A stretch of 57,693 nucleotides of DNA from Candidatus Spechtbacteria bacterium (GTDB lineage: Bacteria; Patescibacteriota; Minisyncoccia; Spechtbacterales; JACPHP01), in NCBI GenBank assembly GCA_016188605.1, contig JACPHP010000010.1:1-57693 (forward strand), given 5' to 3'. Position numbers and translations under genes: made by a program. Shown here piece by piece: positions 41,439 through 48,993 of the stretch. Position 1 is the first letter of the stretch. Each line of letters opens with the position of its first letter. The notes under the pieces were generated by a model. The model was not told the DNA's origin and made no database searches. It saw nothing but the letters and a program-made list of their open reading frames with translations.

Positions 41439-42644
41439 ATGCATATCCTCTTATCATTATTGCTTAAAAAATATCAGCCAAAATTGGTTGTGGTTTTTGG
41501 TCGTCAGGCACGCGAAGAGGCGCGCGCGATGACCGCAACGGTTTTGAGAAAAAAATATGTTGTTGCCGAAGCGGCGGCGGAAGATGTAGAGAATGCGATA
41601 TGGCATGAGTTTGGCGAAGGGTTTCTGAGAGCTATCGGTGCGTTGATCATTACGCGTAAAAAAGTATTTCCGGAAGTCCTTGTTATTTCTTGCGAGCCCA
41701 ATGGCCAGCACTACCAGAATCTTAAAAATATACTGGGCGTATATGCGGTTGTAATTACACCTATTGGCGATATACCCTCTTTCGTTGACGATTTTGCCGG
41801 AGAGGGAAGTGTAAAAATATATTTGGAAGAACTGAAAACATTGCCAGCATGGACATTTTTGGTATTAAATTATGATGACGAAACAGTTCGTTCGTTTGAC
41901 GATAAAACAAATATCAAAAGATATACTTACGGCATGAGTGAAAGAGCTGACATTAGCGCTCAAGAAACGCGCTATCATTTGTACGGCGAAAATAATGAAG
42001 AGCGTGCCGAGATAATAGGCGGTATGCACGCTAAGGTGCGCATGGAAGGATCTATTGTCCCATTTCGAATTCCTGGCGCTTTTGGCCGTAGGCATATTTA
42101 CGGCGCGCTTGCGGCTATCGGGATAGCTTCGCGCTTTGATATGAATATAGTAGAGGCGATAGGGGCGATGAATAATTATAAAGCACCCATGGGCACGGGA
42201 GCGTTACAGCACGGTATTAAAGGAAGCGTTCTGTTAGACGCTAGTACGCACGCGACACCATTTTTTGTACGAGAGTTGATGGATATATCAGCTTCTTTAA
42301 AAAATGATCGAGATGATTTACGCGTCGTTGTTGCCTTAAGCGATCTTGTGCATTTCGGAAAAGGAGAAGAGCGTATCAAAGTTCACGAGGCCATGGGCGA
42401 ATATGTAGGCAAGGTTGCAAGCAAGGTTTATTTAGTCGGCGAGCAAGTGCGTTTTGCGGAACAAGTGATTAGCGATTTAATTGGCACGGACAAGGTCCAT
42501 CGCTTTGAAAATTCACAGGAAGCCGCGCGCGATATTCAGCCGGCTATAAGAACAGGGGACTTGGTTATAGTTATGGGTTCGCCAGAATCGCGCATGGAGA
42601 CAATAGTGGAGGAGCTAACAGAGGTTGCGCCATATTTTTCATAA
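41439..42644 (+). CDS. Mur ligase-like protein without a recognisable P-loop
   Basis: A 401-residue protein related to Mur ligases, most like MurF. The central and C-terminal domains are visible: IPGAFGRRHIYGALAAIGIASRF, then NYKAPMGTGALQHGIKGSVLLDAST (MurF-type middle-to-C-terminal junction), DLVHFGKGEERIKVHEAMGEYV and GDLVIVMGSPESRME. At the N-terminus, VVVFGRQAREEARAMTATVL stands where ligases have the ATP-binding TGS-x-GKT. Without this P-loop it can hardly ligate peptides in the normal way. It could be a non-catalytic partner, a binding protein or a relic. It follows ftsI in the place of murF/murE in dcw clusters. Confidence 0.72.
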   Translation: MHILLSLLLKKYQPKLVVVFGRQAREEARAMTATVLRKKYVVAEAAAEDVENAIWHEFGEGFLRAIGALIITRKKVFPEVLVISCEPNGQHYQNLKNILGVYAVVITPIGDIPSFVDDFAGEGSVKIYLEELKTLPAWTFLVLNYDDETVRSFDDKTNIKRYTYGMSERADISAQETRYHLYGENNEERAEIIGGMHAKVRMEGSIVPFRIPGAFGRRHIYGALAAIGIASRFDMNIVEAIGAMNNYKAPMGTGALQHGIKGSVLLDASTHATPFFVRELMDISASLKNDRDDLRVVVALSDLVHFGKGEERIKVHEAMGEYVGKVASKVYLVGEQVRFAEQVISDLIGTDKVHRFENSQEAARDIQPAIRTGDLVIVMGSPESRMETIVEELTEVAPYFS

Positions 42645-42739
42645 CCTTGAAATAATTGGTATTTTCTGGCAGAATAGCAATCAGCTCGCTTTTTTGCTTG
42701 CTCTGCCGAAGCTCTGATGGATAATCAGAGCGAAGGAGA

Positions 42740-42814
42740 GGCGCCTTCGTCTAGTCTGGTCCAGGACGCATGGTTCTCATCCATGTAACATGGGTTCGAA
42801 TCCCGTAGGCGCTA
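42740..42814 (+). tRNA. tRNA-Glu (anticodon CTC), CCA not encoded
   Basis: Acceptor GGCGCCT (42740-42746) pairs with AGGCGCT (42807-42813), with G-U as the first pair. The D-arm starts GTCT, the anticodon stem CATGG/CCATG encloses TTCTCAT with anticodon CTC at 42776-42778, and the T-arm is ATGGG-TTCGAAT-CCCGT. The discriminator is A42814; the following bases are CTA, so CCA must be added. Its 3' end is repeated several times downstream. Confidence 0.9.
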
Positions 42815-42846
42815 CTAAAATAATATGGTGTTTTTCCTTTAATTTA

Positions 42847-42872
42847 AGTAGCGCATACGGGATTCGAACCCA
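42847..42872 (-). repeat. Inverted copy of the tRNA-Glu 3' end
   Basis: 26 bases that match the reverse complement of 42791-42816 (T-arm through acceptor end) with one mismatch. It could pair with the tRNA transcript or form an inverted attachment site. Confidence 0.85.
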
Positions 42873-42884
42873 TCGAAGGGGGTC

Positions 42885-43066
42885 GGGGAAACATTTGTTT
42901 CCCCGTGGCGGAAACAATCCCGCAGTGGCGGGATGTTAGAACCGAGGGGTTCTAAGGTGAGCCGATGTTGTATCGGCTCACCGGGGGCTAATCCCGTAGG
43001 CGCTACTAAAAAGGTTAGCCGATGCGTGTACCGGCTAACCGGGGCCAATATCGTAGGCATTACTGA
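42885..43066. repeat. Hairpin array with two direct copies of the tRNA-Glu 3' end
   Basis: Five hairpins follow one another: 42885-42904, 42917-42934, 42936-42955, 42956-42982 and 43013-43040, most with loops of four or five bases. The last two belong to a tandem unit of about 57 bases (42956-43012 and 43013-43066), each made of a GGT-AGCC-GAT stem and then a copy of the tRNA 3' end. 42990-43011 equals 42799-42820 over 22 bases; 43047-43064 is a degenerate copy. No gene is seen in 42815-43068. Confidence 0.8.
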
Positions 43067-43068
43067 TT

Positions 43069-43743
43069 ATGGCTACTATTAAAAAATATCAATTTGCGGT
43101 CATTGCCACCGATGTGGTGATATTTACGATTCAGAATAACGAGCTGAAAGTTTTATTAATTAAGATGAAGAAGTCGCCATTTACTGGCCGCTGGGCTGCG
43201 CCAGGTGGGCTTGTTGGTCCAAACGAATCAGTGGATGAATCGGCGGCGAGGCATCTTGTTGAAAAAACAGGATTAAAAAATGTGTATATGGAGCAGCTAT
43301 ACACATTCGGTAAAGTAAATCGTGATCCGTTCGGTCGCGTGGTTTCCGTTGCTTATTCCGCGCTTATTCCGCCCGATGCCAAAGTGAAAATCTTTACAAC
43401 AGCGGAATATCAGGACATCGCGTGGTTCCCCGCGAGACATTTACCAGCTATAGCATACGACCACAAAGAGATTATCTCTTATGCAATAGAACGTTTAAAG
43501 TCTAAGCTTGAATATACAAATATTGTCTATAGCTTGATGCCAAGAGAGTTTACGCTCGGTGAACTGCAAGACGTTTACGAGTTAATTTTAGGCAGAAAGC
43601 TTGATAAACGTAATTTTCGCAGAAAAATTGCATCAGCTAGGATGATAAGAGAGCTTGCTAAAAAACGAGAAGGAGAGGCAAATCGTCCCGCGGCTCTTTA
43701 TATTTTCACTAGTCACAAGCCACAGAAGGTAGAAATGATTTAA
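43069..43743 (+). CDS. Nudix-winged helix regulator, NrtR-like
   Basis: A 224-residue protein with an N-terminal Nudix fold (residues 8-150) and a C-terminal winged helix (FTLGELQDVYELILGRKLDKRNFRRKI, abbreviated). In NrtR regulators the Nudix part senses ADP-ribose and controls NAD-related genes. The Nudix box is degenerate: GGLVGPNESVDESAARHLVEKTG, cited by its key positions, has RH and EK where hydrolases have RE and EE, so binding without hydrolysis is expected. The start lies six bases after the tRNA-like array. No NAD gene is adjacent; the NADH dehydrogenase at 17504 or the FMN reductase could be targets, which is only a guess. Confidence 0.78.
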   Translation: MATIKKYQFAVIATDVVIFTIQNNELKVLLIKMKKSPFTGRWAAPGGLVGPNESVDESAARHLVEKTGLKNVYMEQLYTFGKVNRDPFGRVVSVAYSALIPPDAKVKIFTTAEYQDIAWFPARHLPAIAYDHKEIISYAIERLKSKLEYTNIVYSLMPREFTLGELQDVYELILGRKLDKRNFRRKIASARMIRELAKKREGEANRPAALYIFTSHKPQKVEMI

Positions 43744-43753
43744 CTTGTTAATT

Positions 43754-43773
43754 CCGACCAGCTTACTGGTCGG
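43754..43773 (+). terminator. Hairpin after the NrtR-like gene
   Basis: CCGACCAG-CTTA-CTGGTCGG, ten bases after the stop; no strong T-run. Confidence 0.6.
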
Positions 43774-43799
43774 AGGTTCATTAATACTTATAGCACGAG

Positions 43800-43829
43800 T
43801 TGACCGCAGCGCGTAAAAAATGATATACA
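43800..43829 (+). promoter_or_regulatory. Promoter of the small membrane protein gene
   Basis: TTGACC (43800-43805), an 18-base spacer and TATACA (43824-43829). An SD (GGGAGGG) follows before ATG 43876. The word TATAGCACGAGTTG at its -35 also occurs near 21334. Confidence 0.55.
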
Positions 43830-43875
43830 ACACGAATACTTCGAATGAATAATCAACCAGCAAGGGAGGGTTGAA

Positions 43876-44256
43876 ATGACGGATAAGAAAGCAACGAACG
43901 ATTCAGAAAATTTGCATGTGGATAATCATAGCGCGATTCATCTTGCGTCAGTTACGTGGGAGGAAATGGTTAGGATAGTGCGTCGTAACCTTCCCAGCCA
44001 TCGTCAGGTTCCTCTTGATCTTAAAGATTTTCCTACCGCGAAGGAAGCGGAAGAGGCAATTAAGAAAACTTCTCGTTGGAAGCTGTGGAGAAAAGATGGT
44101 AAGGATTTAATGATCACGCGATGGGTGCCAAAAGATCCAACTCAAACTATTGTAGTTATAGGTTCTGCGGCAATAATTGCTGCAAGTTTGGCTATGATGC
44201 TTAAGAACAGAAAAGTATGGGATAAAAAAATTCCTCCTCAGGGGGAAAAGAAATAA
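43876..44256 (+). CDS. Small protein with C-terminal membrane segment
   Basis: A 126-residue protein. The first 90 residues are soluble and charged, with the pattern SVTWEEMVRIVRRNLPSHRQVP and KEAEEAIKKTSRWKLWRKDGKD, and one membrane segment follows (about 93-111). The C-terminus is basic. It is not recognised. It has its own promoter, a good SD and a terminator, so it is probably expressed. Confidence 0.6.
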   Translation: MTDKKATNDSENLHVDNHSAIHLASVTWEEMVRIVRRNLPSHRQVPLDLKDFPTAKEAEEAIKKTSRWKLWRKDGKDLMITRWVPKDPTQTIVVIGSAAIIAASLAMMLKNRKVWDKKIPPQGEKK

Positions 44257-44261
44257 TTTTA

Positions 44262-44287
44262 AGGGCGTCCTGCCAATACAGGGCGCC
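44262..44287. terminator. Bidirectional hairpin between convergent genes
   Basis: GGCGTCCTG pairs with CAGGGCGCC (one mismatch) around a six-base loop between the convergent 43876 and 44287 genes. Confidence 0.6.
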
Positions 44288-45126
44288 TATTCTATTGCTT
44301 CTCGCGTTCGTTTATTTCTGTATATAAAGACAGAGACAAATATTATTATAAAGATTATTATTACGCCTATAACGATAAGCGTTGAGTCAAGCGAGGGTTT
44401 TTCAAGTTTATTTTTAAGTTCGTTGCTAAATTGTTGAGGATCGGTCGTTCCTATGCCGGCAAGTAAATCCTGTTGTTGAAGATTGGTTTTTGGGGTGGAA
44501 GAACCATCGTTTATGGTTTTGTTTGAGGCGATATTTAACGAAGCTGACACATTATTTTTTTGAGCAGGCATTGTTGCCAAAGTCGCGGCAGTATTTTTTG
44601 CAAGCGGCGTGCCATTAATTGGTCCGGCGTGCCAGCCAGCTAAATCCAAATTGCGTTCCATGGTCTGTTTTGTTTTAGCATCGCCCGCGAGCCAGCCATA
44701 AGATCCGTCTATTACATCTTGTACGGCTCCCGTTGTATCTGCGAGCATCAATTTTTCTCCGTTATTACTAAGCGCGCCGCTGTAGATTTGGCCGGCGGCA
44801 ATATTAGGCACGCTTTGGTCATCAGTGCGCTCGAGCAAGAAGTATCCACCAGCGGGGACTATACCCCGCAAAGTAATGCTAGGTGAACCGTCAGCGGACT
44901 GAAGGTGCCAGCCATCAATATTAACCGTATTATCGGTGGGGTTATATAACTCCATCCACTCGTCATTGGCAGAGGCAGTAGATCCGGCCCAGGCTATTTC
45001 ATTTATGATGATAGTAGTCCCAGCGTGCGAGCTAGAAGTGAAAATGATATAATAGAAAATAGCTAATATTATCGAATAAGCGCTTCTGTTTGACAACCTA
45101 GATTTAATGGTATATGATAGTATCAT
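44287..45126 (-). CDS. Lamin-tail domain surface protein
   Basis: A 279-residue exported protein. The N-terminal hydrophobic stretch (about 15-36, ending SSHAG) is a signal peptide or anchor. Residues 38-150 form a lamin-tail domain: IIINEIAWAGSTASANDEWMELYNPT (key IAW...WMELYNP), then NIDGWHL and FLLERTDD, ending in an MERN motif. A Ser/Thr/Asn-rich linker leads to a C-terminal membrane segment (about 250-270) and basic tail. The domain should therefore be displayed on the outside. Lamin-tail proteins in bacteria are often found with nucleases or surface enzymes; none is adjacent. Confidence 0.82.
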   Translation of the reverse strand: MILSYTIKSRLSNRSAYSIILAIFYYIIFTSSSHAGTTIIINEIAWAGSTASANDEWMELYNPTDNTVNIDGWHLQSADGSPSITLRGIVPAGGYFLLERTDDQSVPNIAAGQIYSGALSNNGEKLMLADTTGAVQDVIDGSYGWLAGDAKTKQTMERNLDLAGWHAGPINGTPLAKNTAATLATMPAQKNNVSASLNIASNKTINDGSSTPKTNLQQQDLLAGIGTTDPQQFSNELKNKLEKPSLDSTLIVIGVIIIFIIIFVSVFIYRNKRTREAIE

Positions 45127-45141
45127 AAAGATAGATGAAAT

Positions 45142-45169
45142 TTGAATTGGCGCGGTATATTCATTATAC
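45142..45169 (+). promoter_or_regulatory. Likely promoter of the MFS gene
   Basis: TTGAAT (45142-45147), a 16-base spacer and TTATAC (45164-45169) in the divergent region between the lamin-tail and MFS genes. Confidence 0.4.
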
Positions 45170-45174
45170 GCTCT

Positions 45175-45206
45175 AACAGCCCTATATAAAGCTGTTTTTA
45201 TTTTTC
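45175..45206 (+). terminator. Attenuator-like hairpin before the MFS gene
   Basis: AACAGC (45175-45180) pairs with GCTGTT (45191-45196), followed by TTTATTTTT, only ten bases before the MFS start. If the promoter at 45142 is used, the hairpin would lie at the very 5' end of the transcript. Confidence 0.45.
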
Positions 45207-45215
45207 TTTAGAGTT

Positions 45216-46529
45216 ATGTCAGACAATAAAATAACCGAATATATAATTGAGGAAAGTCCAGAGATAAGCATGGGCGAGGCACCCGGTTGGGGAGGCCGTT
45301 TTTTTCGCGCATTCCCGGCGTTTAAATCGCGCAGCTACCGCATGTATTTTGTCGGCCAACTGATTTCTCTTATTGGTACATGGCTGCAAACAGTCGCGCA
45401 AGGGTGGTTGGTGTTTCAGCTTACGCATTCTGCGTTTTGGGTAGGAACAATTACGGCTATCGGAAGCTTGCCCATCTTGATGTTGGCGTTGTTTGGGGGT
45501 GTTATCGTTGACAGATATAATAAAAAATACATTCTTCTTTTTACTCAGTCGTTCGCTATGATTTTAGCGTTTGCTCTTGGAATACTGGCATGGTTTCAAA
45601 TTGTAAATATTTGGGAAGTGGCAGTGCTATCCTTCTTGCTAGGTGTTACGAGCGCAATAGATATGCCAGCGCGCCAATCATTTGTGGTTGAGATGGTAGG
45701 GAAGGAGAATTTGGCATCAGCAATCGCGCTTAATTCAGGCATATTTAACGCGGCCCGCGCAATAGGCCCGGCTGTGTCGGGCGTGTTGGTGGCGCTGGTG
45801 GGGACCGCGGGCGCATTTATTTTAAATGGCGTAAGTTATGTGGCAGTGATTATCGCGCTTTTGTTGATGCGTGTAAAAATTGAGTTGCCAAAAGTTCATC
45901 CTCATCCATTGCATGCTATCCGTGAGGGCATAACCTATGCAGGCCGTCATTCTGTTATTCGCATTCTTTTGATATTTGCCGCCGGCACATCTGTTTTTGG
46001 GTGGTCTTATACAACCGTAATGCCCGTGATAGTGGCGGATATATTTCACAAGAGCGCGCTGGAGCTAGGTTATTTTTATTCAATTTCTGGCATCGGAGCG
46101 CTTCTGGGCGCGTTTGTAGTTTCTATATTTTCAAAAAAAGCAAATCCGTTTCGTTTCATAATGTTTGGAAATACTGTTTTTAGTTGCGCGTTGATTCTTT
46201 TTAGTTTTACTAATTATATGCCGCTTGCGTTTGTATTTTTGTTTTTTGCTGGCTTCGGTCTGGTCATGCAATTTTCCATGATCAACACAACCATTCAGCA
46301 TCTTGTGGAAGATCGTATTCGCGGACGGGTAATGAGCATTTACACCCTAATGTTTATTGGCTTGTCGCCAGTGGGTAGTTTTGAAATAGGTCTTGTGTCG
46401 GAGCATTTTGGAACACAGTTTGCGGTGCGAGCGGGGGCGATACTAGTGCTATGCATGGGATTTGTGCTGTTCAGCATACGCAAAAAGATTGATAGGGAAT
46501 ATAGGATGTATACGGGGAATAATAACTAG
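45216..46529 (+). CDS. MFS transporter (MFS_3/EntS-like exporter)
   Basis: A 437-residue major facilitator transporter with about twelve membrane segments. SYRMYFVGQLISLIGTWLQTVAQGWLVFQLT (key GxWLQ) opens the first helices, GGVIVDRYNKK is the A-like loop motif, and ARQSFVVEMVGKENLASAIALNSGIFNAARAIGP, cited in part, is typical of the MFS_3 branch. Related proteins export siderophores, drugs or other small molecules; the substrate here is unknown. The N-terminal 30 residues are acidic and extra compared with many members. Confidence 0.87.
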   Translation: MSDNKITEYIIEESPEISMGEAPGWGGRFFRAFPAFKSRSYRMYFVGQLISLIGTWLQTVAQGWLVFQLTHSAFWVGTITAIGSLPILMLALFGGVIVDRYNKKYILLFTQSFAMILAFALGILAWFQIVNIWEVAVLSFLLGVTSAIDMPARQSFVVEMVGKENLASAIALNSGIFNAARAIGPAVSGVLVALVGTAGAFILNGVSYVAVIIALLLMRVKIELPKVHPHPLHAIREGITYAGRHSVIRILLIFAAGTSVFGWSYTTVMPVIVADIFHKSALELGYFYSISGIGALLGAFVVSIFSKKANPFRFIMFGNTVFSCALILFSFTNYMPLAFVFLFFAGFGLVMQFSMINTTIQHLVEDRIRGRVMSIYTLMFIGLSPVGSFEIGLVSEHFGTQFAVRAGAILVLCMGFVLFSIRKKIDREYRMYTGNNN

Positions 46530-46566
46530 AATTTTGAATTTTTAGAATTTCGAAATTCAAAATTGC
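46528..46566. repeat. AATTTTTAGAATTTCG-type spacer repeat
   Basis: AATTTTGAATTTTTAGAATTTCG-like words overlap the MFS stop region and pair with GAAATTCAAAATT; short copy of the family at 12432 and 37858. Confidence 0.5.
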
Positions 46567-46641
46567 ATACTGCGGTATTGCTCTTTCACTTTTTTAAAAT
46601 CTACGCTATAAATAATTCATTGAAAATTAATTATTTTTCGT

Positions 46642-47409
46642 ATGCGATATTATATTATATTTTCAGTTCTTGTAGTCATCGGTGTCGGGGGGCTATTGGT
46701 GGTTAGATTTTATCCTTCATCTCAGCCTAATACATCATCGCCGGTAGCGCAGGTCCCACCTTCGACTGGTTCAACTCCTTCGACGAACTCAGGGCAGGCA
46801 AGCTCCCCTCAATCTAATTCGGGGCAGGCAGGGCAAGCAGCTGCACCAGCGCAGACTGCAGCAAATACAACTAACCCTAAAGAAAAATTTATGATAGCAA
46901 CAATTGAAACAGCGCGCGGCAATATCGTATTAAAACTTTATCCGGATGTTGCGCCAAAAACAGTGGCAAACTTTATAAAGCTAGCTAAGGAAGGTTTCTA
47001 TGATGGCATTACTTTTCATCGAGTGATTTCTGATTTTATGATTCAAGGCGGCGATCCTTATTCTAAGACGCACGCAGGCCCAGTAGGTACTGGAGGCCCA
47101 GGATATAAATTTGAAGATGAAATAAATCCTAAGGTGCTTGGAATGTCTGATGATGCGATTGCTCAATTAGAGGCGCAAGGATATAAATACAATTTTTCTC
47201 TTGCCTCACTGCCTGTAAATGTGGGAATGTTAGCCATGGCAAACTCTGGCCCTGATACCAACGGCAGTCAATTCTTCATTGTTACTCAGCAAAATCAGCC
47301 CCATCTTAATGGCAAGCATACGGTGTTTGGAGAAGTGATAGAAGGGATGAATGTGGTGCGCGCGACCCAGCAGGACGACGTAATGAAGAAAATTACGATA
47401 AGCGAATAA
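46642..47409 (+). CDS. Membrane-anchored cyclophilin-type peptidyl-prolyl isomerase
   Basis: A 255-residue protein. A membrane anchor (2-24) is followed by a low-complexity linker (30-75) rich in Ser, Gln, Pro, Ala, then the cyclophilin domain from about residue 84: [24 protein letters not shown] (cited in part), [18 protein letters not shown] with the catalytic Arg, [19 protein letters not shown] and [12 protein letters not shown] 27-residue insertion ([22 protein letters not shown] region) lies before the active-site strand, as in some bacterial homologues. It should help fold exported proteins. The linker is encoded by a DNA repeat shared with secF. Confidence 0.9.
   Translation: MRYYIIFSVLVVIGVGGLLVVRFYPSSQPNTSSPVAQVPPSTGSTPSTNSGQASSPQSNSGQAGQAAAPAQTAANTTNPKEKFMIATIETARGNIVLKLYPDVAPKTVANFIKLAKEGFYDGITFHRVISDFMIQGGDPYSKTHAGPVGTGGPGYKFEDEINPKVLGMSDDAIAQLEAQGYKYNFSLASLPVNVGMLAMANSGPDTNGSQFFIVTQQNQPHLNGKHTVFGEVIEGMNVVRATQQDDVMKKITISE
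46768..46830 (+). repeat. Dispersed repeat inside the cyclophilin gene, copy 2
   Basis: Aligns without gaps to 10640-10702 in secF and encodes [20 protein letters not shown] in the same frame. A partial extra unit (CCTTCGACTGG, 46759-46769) precedes it. Confidence 0.8.
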
Positions 47410-47412
47410 ATA

Positions 47413-47447
47413 AAATGCCCCCCGACACAATGTGTTGGAGGGCATTT
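47413..47447. terminator. Bidirectional terminator between cyclophilin and minus-strand gene
   Basis: AAATGCCC (47413-47420) pairs with GGGCATTT (47440-47447), extended inward with interruptions. It lies four bases after the cyclophilin stop and three bases after the stop of the minus-strand gene. Confidence 0.8.
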
Positions 47448-47449
47448 GG

Positions 47450-47788
47450 TTAGGTGGCGTTCCAGTCAACAGTCCTCTTGTTGCATGGGACAAGCCCATC
47501 GCCTTCGTCGTTTACGGCAGGTATACGGCGAATTCGTCGATTTACCTGTTGTTGGATAAAATTTTGAAGCTTACTGCTTCCCCATCTACCATGTCCAAAA
47601 TGACCGGTCAAACTAGGGCAGTTATTTTGCTGCCTGTGATGCCGATGTCCGTTGGATCTAGCCTCCAGTAGCTTTTCGCGTCTCGGATCGCGCATACGAG
47701 TTGGCTTGAAAGGACTCGGGAACCCTTTTACCAAAATAGCGAGTATACTCGATTCCTCCAACACTGCCTCTTGTTTGACTACGTCCAT
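47450..47788 (-). CDS. Unknown 112-residue protein with consensus promoter
   Basis: A small gene on the minus strand. Support is strong for a gene rather than a shadow: a perfect promoter, a GGGGG-type SD (complement of 47798-47807) nine bases before ATG 47788, a reading frame of 112 codons without unusual codons, and a terminator right after the stop. The protein is basic, with an acidic start (MDVVKQEAVLEESS), RMRDPRREKLLEARSNGHRHH in the middle, and GHFGHGRWGSSKLQNFIQQQVNRRIRR, a Gly/His-rich then basic helical part. I do not recognise it. The same transcript could instead work as an antisense or structural RNA. Confidence 0.6.
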   Translation of the reverse strand: MDVVKQEAVLEESSILAILVKGFPSPFKPTRMRDPRREKLLEARSNGHRHHRQQNNCPSLTGHFGHGRWGSSKLQNFIQQQVNRRIRRIPAVNDEGDGLVPCNKRTVDWNAT

Positions 47789-47832
47789 AGAGTCAATACC
47801 CCCTACCGCAAAAGTACAAAAGTACAAAAATC

Positions 47833-47861
47833 ATTATAGCTTTGTACTAACAATCTGTCAA
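47833..47861 (-). promoter_or_regulatory. Perfect consensus sigma70 promoter on the minus strand
   Basis: TTGACA (complement of 47856-47861), exactly 17 bases, and TATAAT (complement of 47833-47838). Around the start of transcription are two direct TTTTGTAC words (complement of 47811-47828), which could be an operator. Confidence 0.85.
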
Positions 47862-47926
47862 GCGTGCGTAGAAATACATCCTCTTGTATTTCTTGTACCA
47901 ATTCAGCTGCTGGAATAAGTTTTGTT

Positions 47927-48145
47927 ATGAAGTATTATGTTGAAGTAAAGCCAAATAGCAAGCAAAATAGCATTGAAGAAAAAGACGGCACTCTTTTAGT
48001 ACGCGTCCATGCGCCTGCGCGAGAAGGCAAGGCCAACGAGGCCGTGGTTAAGCTTATAGCAAAGCATTTTCATGTAGCCCCATCGCGTGTGTCACTTATA
48101 CATGGTGAAAGGGGTAGGAAAAAAGTTGTTGAAGTAGTGGTATAA
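47927..48145 (+). CDS. DUF167/YggU family protein
   Basis: A 72-residue protein of the DUF167 family: VEVKPNSKQNSIEEKDG, LLVRVHAPAREGKANEAVVKLIAKHF (key PAREGKANEA) and SLIHGERGRKKVVEV. The family folds as a small alpha/beta domain; its function is unknown. ATG 47927 gives the family's usual start. The word GGTATAATGG at its end leads into a repeat and the next gene. Confidence 0.88.
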   Translation: MKYYVEVKPNSKQNSIEEKDGTLLVRVHAPAREGKANEAVVKLIAKHFHVAPSRVSLIHGERGRKKVVEVVV

Positions 48146-48195
48146 TGGAACAATGAGACAATGCAACAATGAAGCCATTGAGTAATGAACTTATG
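48144..48195. repeat. ATGGAACAATGA-type repeat overlapping the HAD gene start
   Basis: ATGGAACAATGAGACAATG, then CAACAATGAAGCCATTGAGTAATG up to ATGAAA (cited in parts). Similar sequence lies at 48994-49036 before the DUF1554 gene and, as an inverted repeat, at 57001-57080. It encodes MKPLSN if the upstream ATG at 48169 is used. Confidence 0.75.
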
Positions 48196-48885
48196 AAATC
48201 CTCTCCTAAAAAAGTAGCAGTGTTTGATATTGACGGCACAATCTTCCGCTCCAGCCTTATGATTGAATTGCTGGAAGAGTTTATCGAGCAAGGCGTTTTT
48301 CCTGCTAGCGCGCGGCGAATTTTCGAAGAAGAGCATCGCATGTGGCTTGAACGTCGGGGATCATACAACGATTACACAAAAAAGATTATTGAGGCATATT
48401 TTAAGCATATTAAAGGCGTAAAGCTTGATGACGCGCTAGAGGTGGCGAATCTCGTAATGCTTTTTCATAAGAATCGCGTGTATCGTTATACTCGCGATCT
48501 CGTGGAGAAGTTAAGGGATACGCACTTCTTGCTGGCTATTTCCCATTCCCCGTATCATATAGTTGAGCCATTCTGCCGCGAGTGGGGCTTTCAAAAAGTG
48601 TATGCATTCTTCTACGAAGTAAACGATAAAGGATATTTTACTGGCAGTATTGAAGATGAGGCATTGATGCGCGACAAGGGCAAGATTTTTCAAAGAGCTA
48701 TTGAGAAAGAGCATTTGACATTGAAGGGTTCGGTGGGAGTTGGCGATTCGGAGTCTGACATAACGTTTTTAAAAATGGTGCAAAAGCCAATCGCATTTAA
48801 TCCTAGCTCCGGACTTTATAAAGTAGCCAAGCGCAATAAGTGGGATATAATCGTGGAAAGGAAGGACGTGATGTACCGTCTTTAG
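48193..48885 (+). CDS. HAD family phosphatase, SerB-like (IB subfamily)
   Basis: A 230-residue HAD phosphatase. Motif I is VFDIDGTIF (residues 9-17, nucleophile Asp), motif II is the serine in AISHSP, motif III is the lysine of RDKGKIFQ, and motif IV is GVGDSESDITFL. Subfamily IB includes phosphoserine phosphatase and related enzymes; a helical cap is present between motifs I and II. The substrate could be phosphoserine or another small phosphate. ATG 48193 is preferred to ATG 48169, because the eight residues between come from a repeat found also before an unrelated gene. Confidence 0.85.
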   Translation: MKSSPKKVAVFDIDGTIFRSSLMIELLEEFIEQGVFPASARRIFEEEHRMWLERRGSYNDYTKKIIEAYFKHIKGVKLDDALEVANLVMLFHKNRVYRYTRDLVEKLRDTHFLLAISHSPYHIVEPFCREWGFQKVYAFFYEVNDKGYFTGSIEDEALMRDKGKIFQRAIEKEHLTLKGSVGVGDSESDITFLKMVQKPIAFNPSSGLYKVAKRNKWDIIVERKDVMYRL

Positions 48886-48954
48886 AAATTTCAAAATTCA
48901 AATTACAAAGTCCAAATGGGCATTTATCATTTTACCTTTGATATTCTATATTTA

Positions 48955-48963
48955 TGCTATAAT
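48955..48963 (+). promoter_or_regulatory. Extended -10 promoter of the DUF1554 gene
   Basis: TGCTATAAT (48955-48963) fits an extended -10. A poor -35 (TTGATA, 48938) is 14 bases upstream. Confidence 0.5.
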
Positions 48964-48993
48964 AACCATAGTAGAATTAATCAACTTAATATC

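Noticed and set aside
42839-43060. Minus-strand protein in the tRNA-Glu hairpin array
   Set aside because: It is a chance frame through hairpins and tRNA-like copies, with residues such as GFESRMRYLN that are just antisense tRNA.
42956-43066. CRISPR array
   Set aside because: Only two units, each containing its own hairpin and a tRNA-like tail, with no regular repeat-spacer alternation and no cas genes in the window.
47652-47918. Plus-strand gene between the cyclophilin and DUF167 genes
   Set aside because: The opposite strand has the promoter, SD and terminator; the plus frame crosses the promoter and has no start signal.
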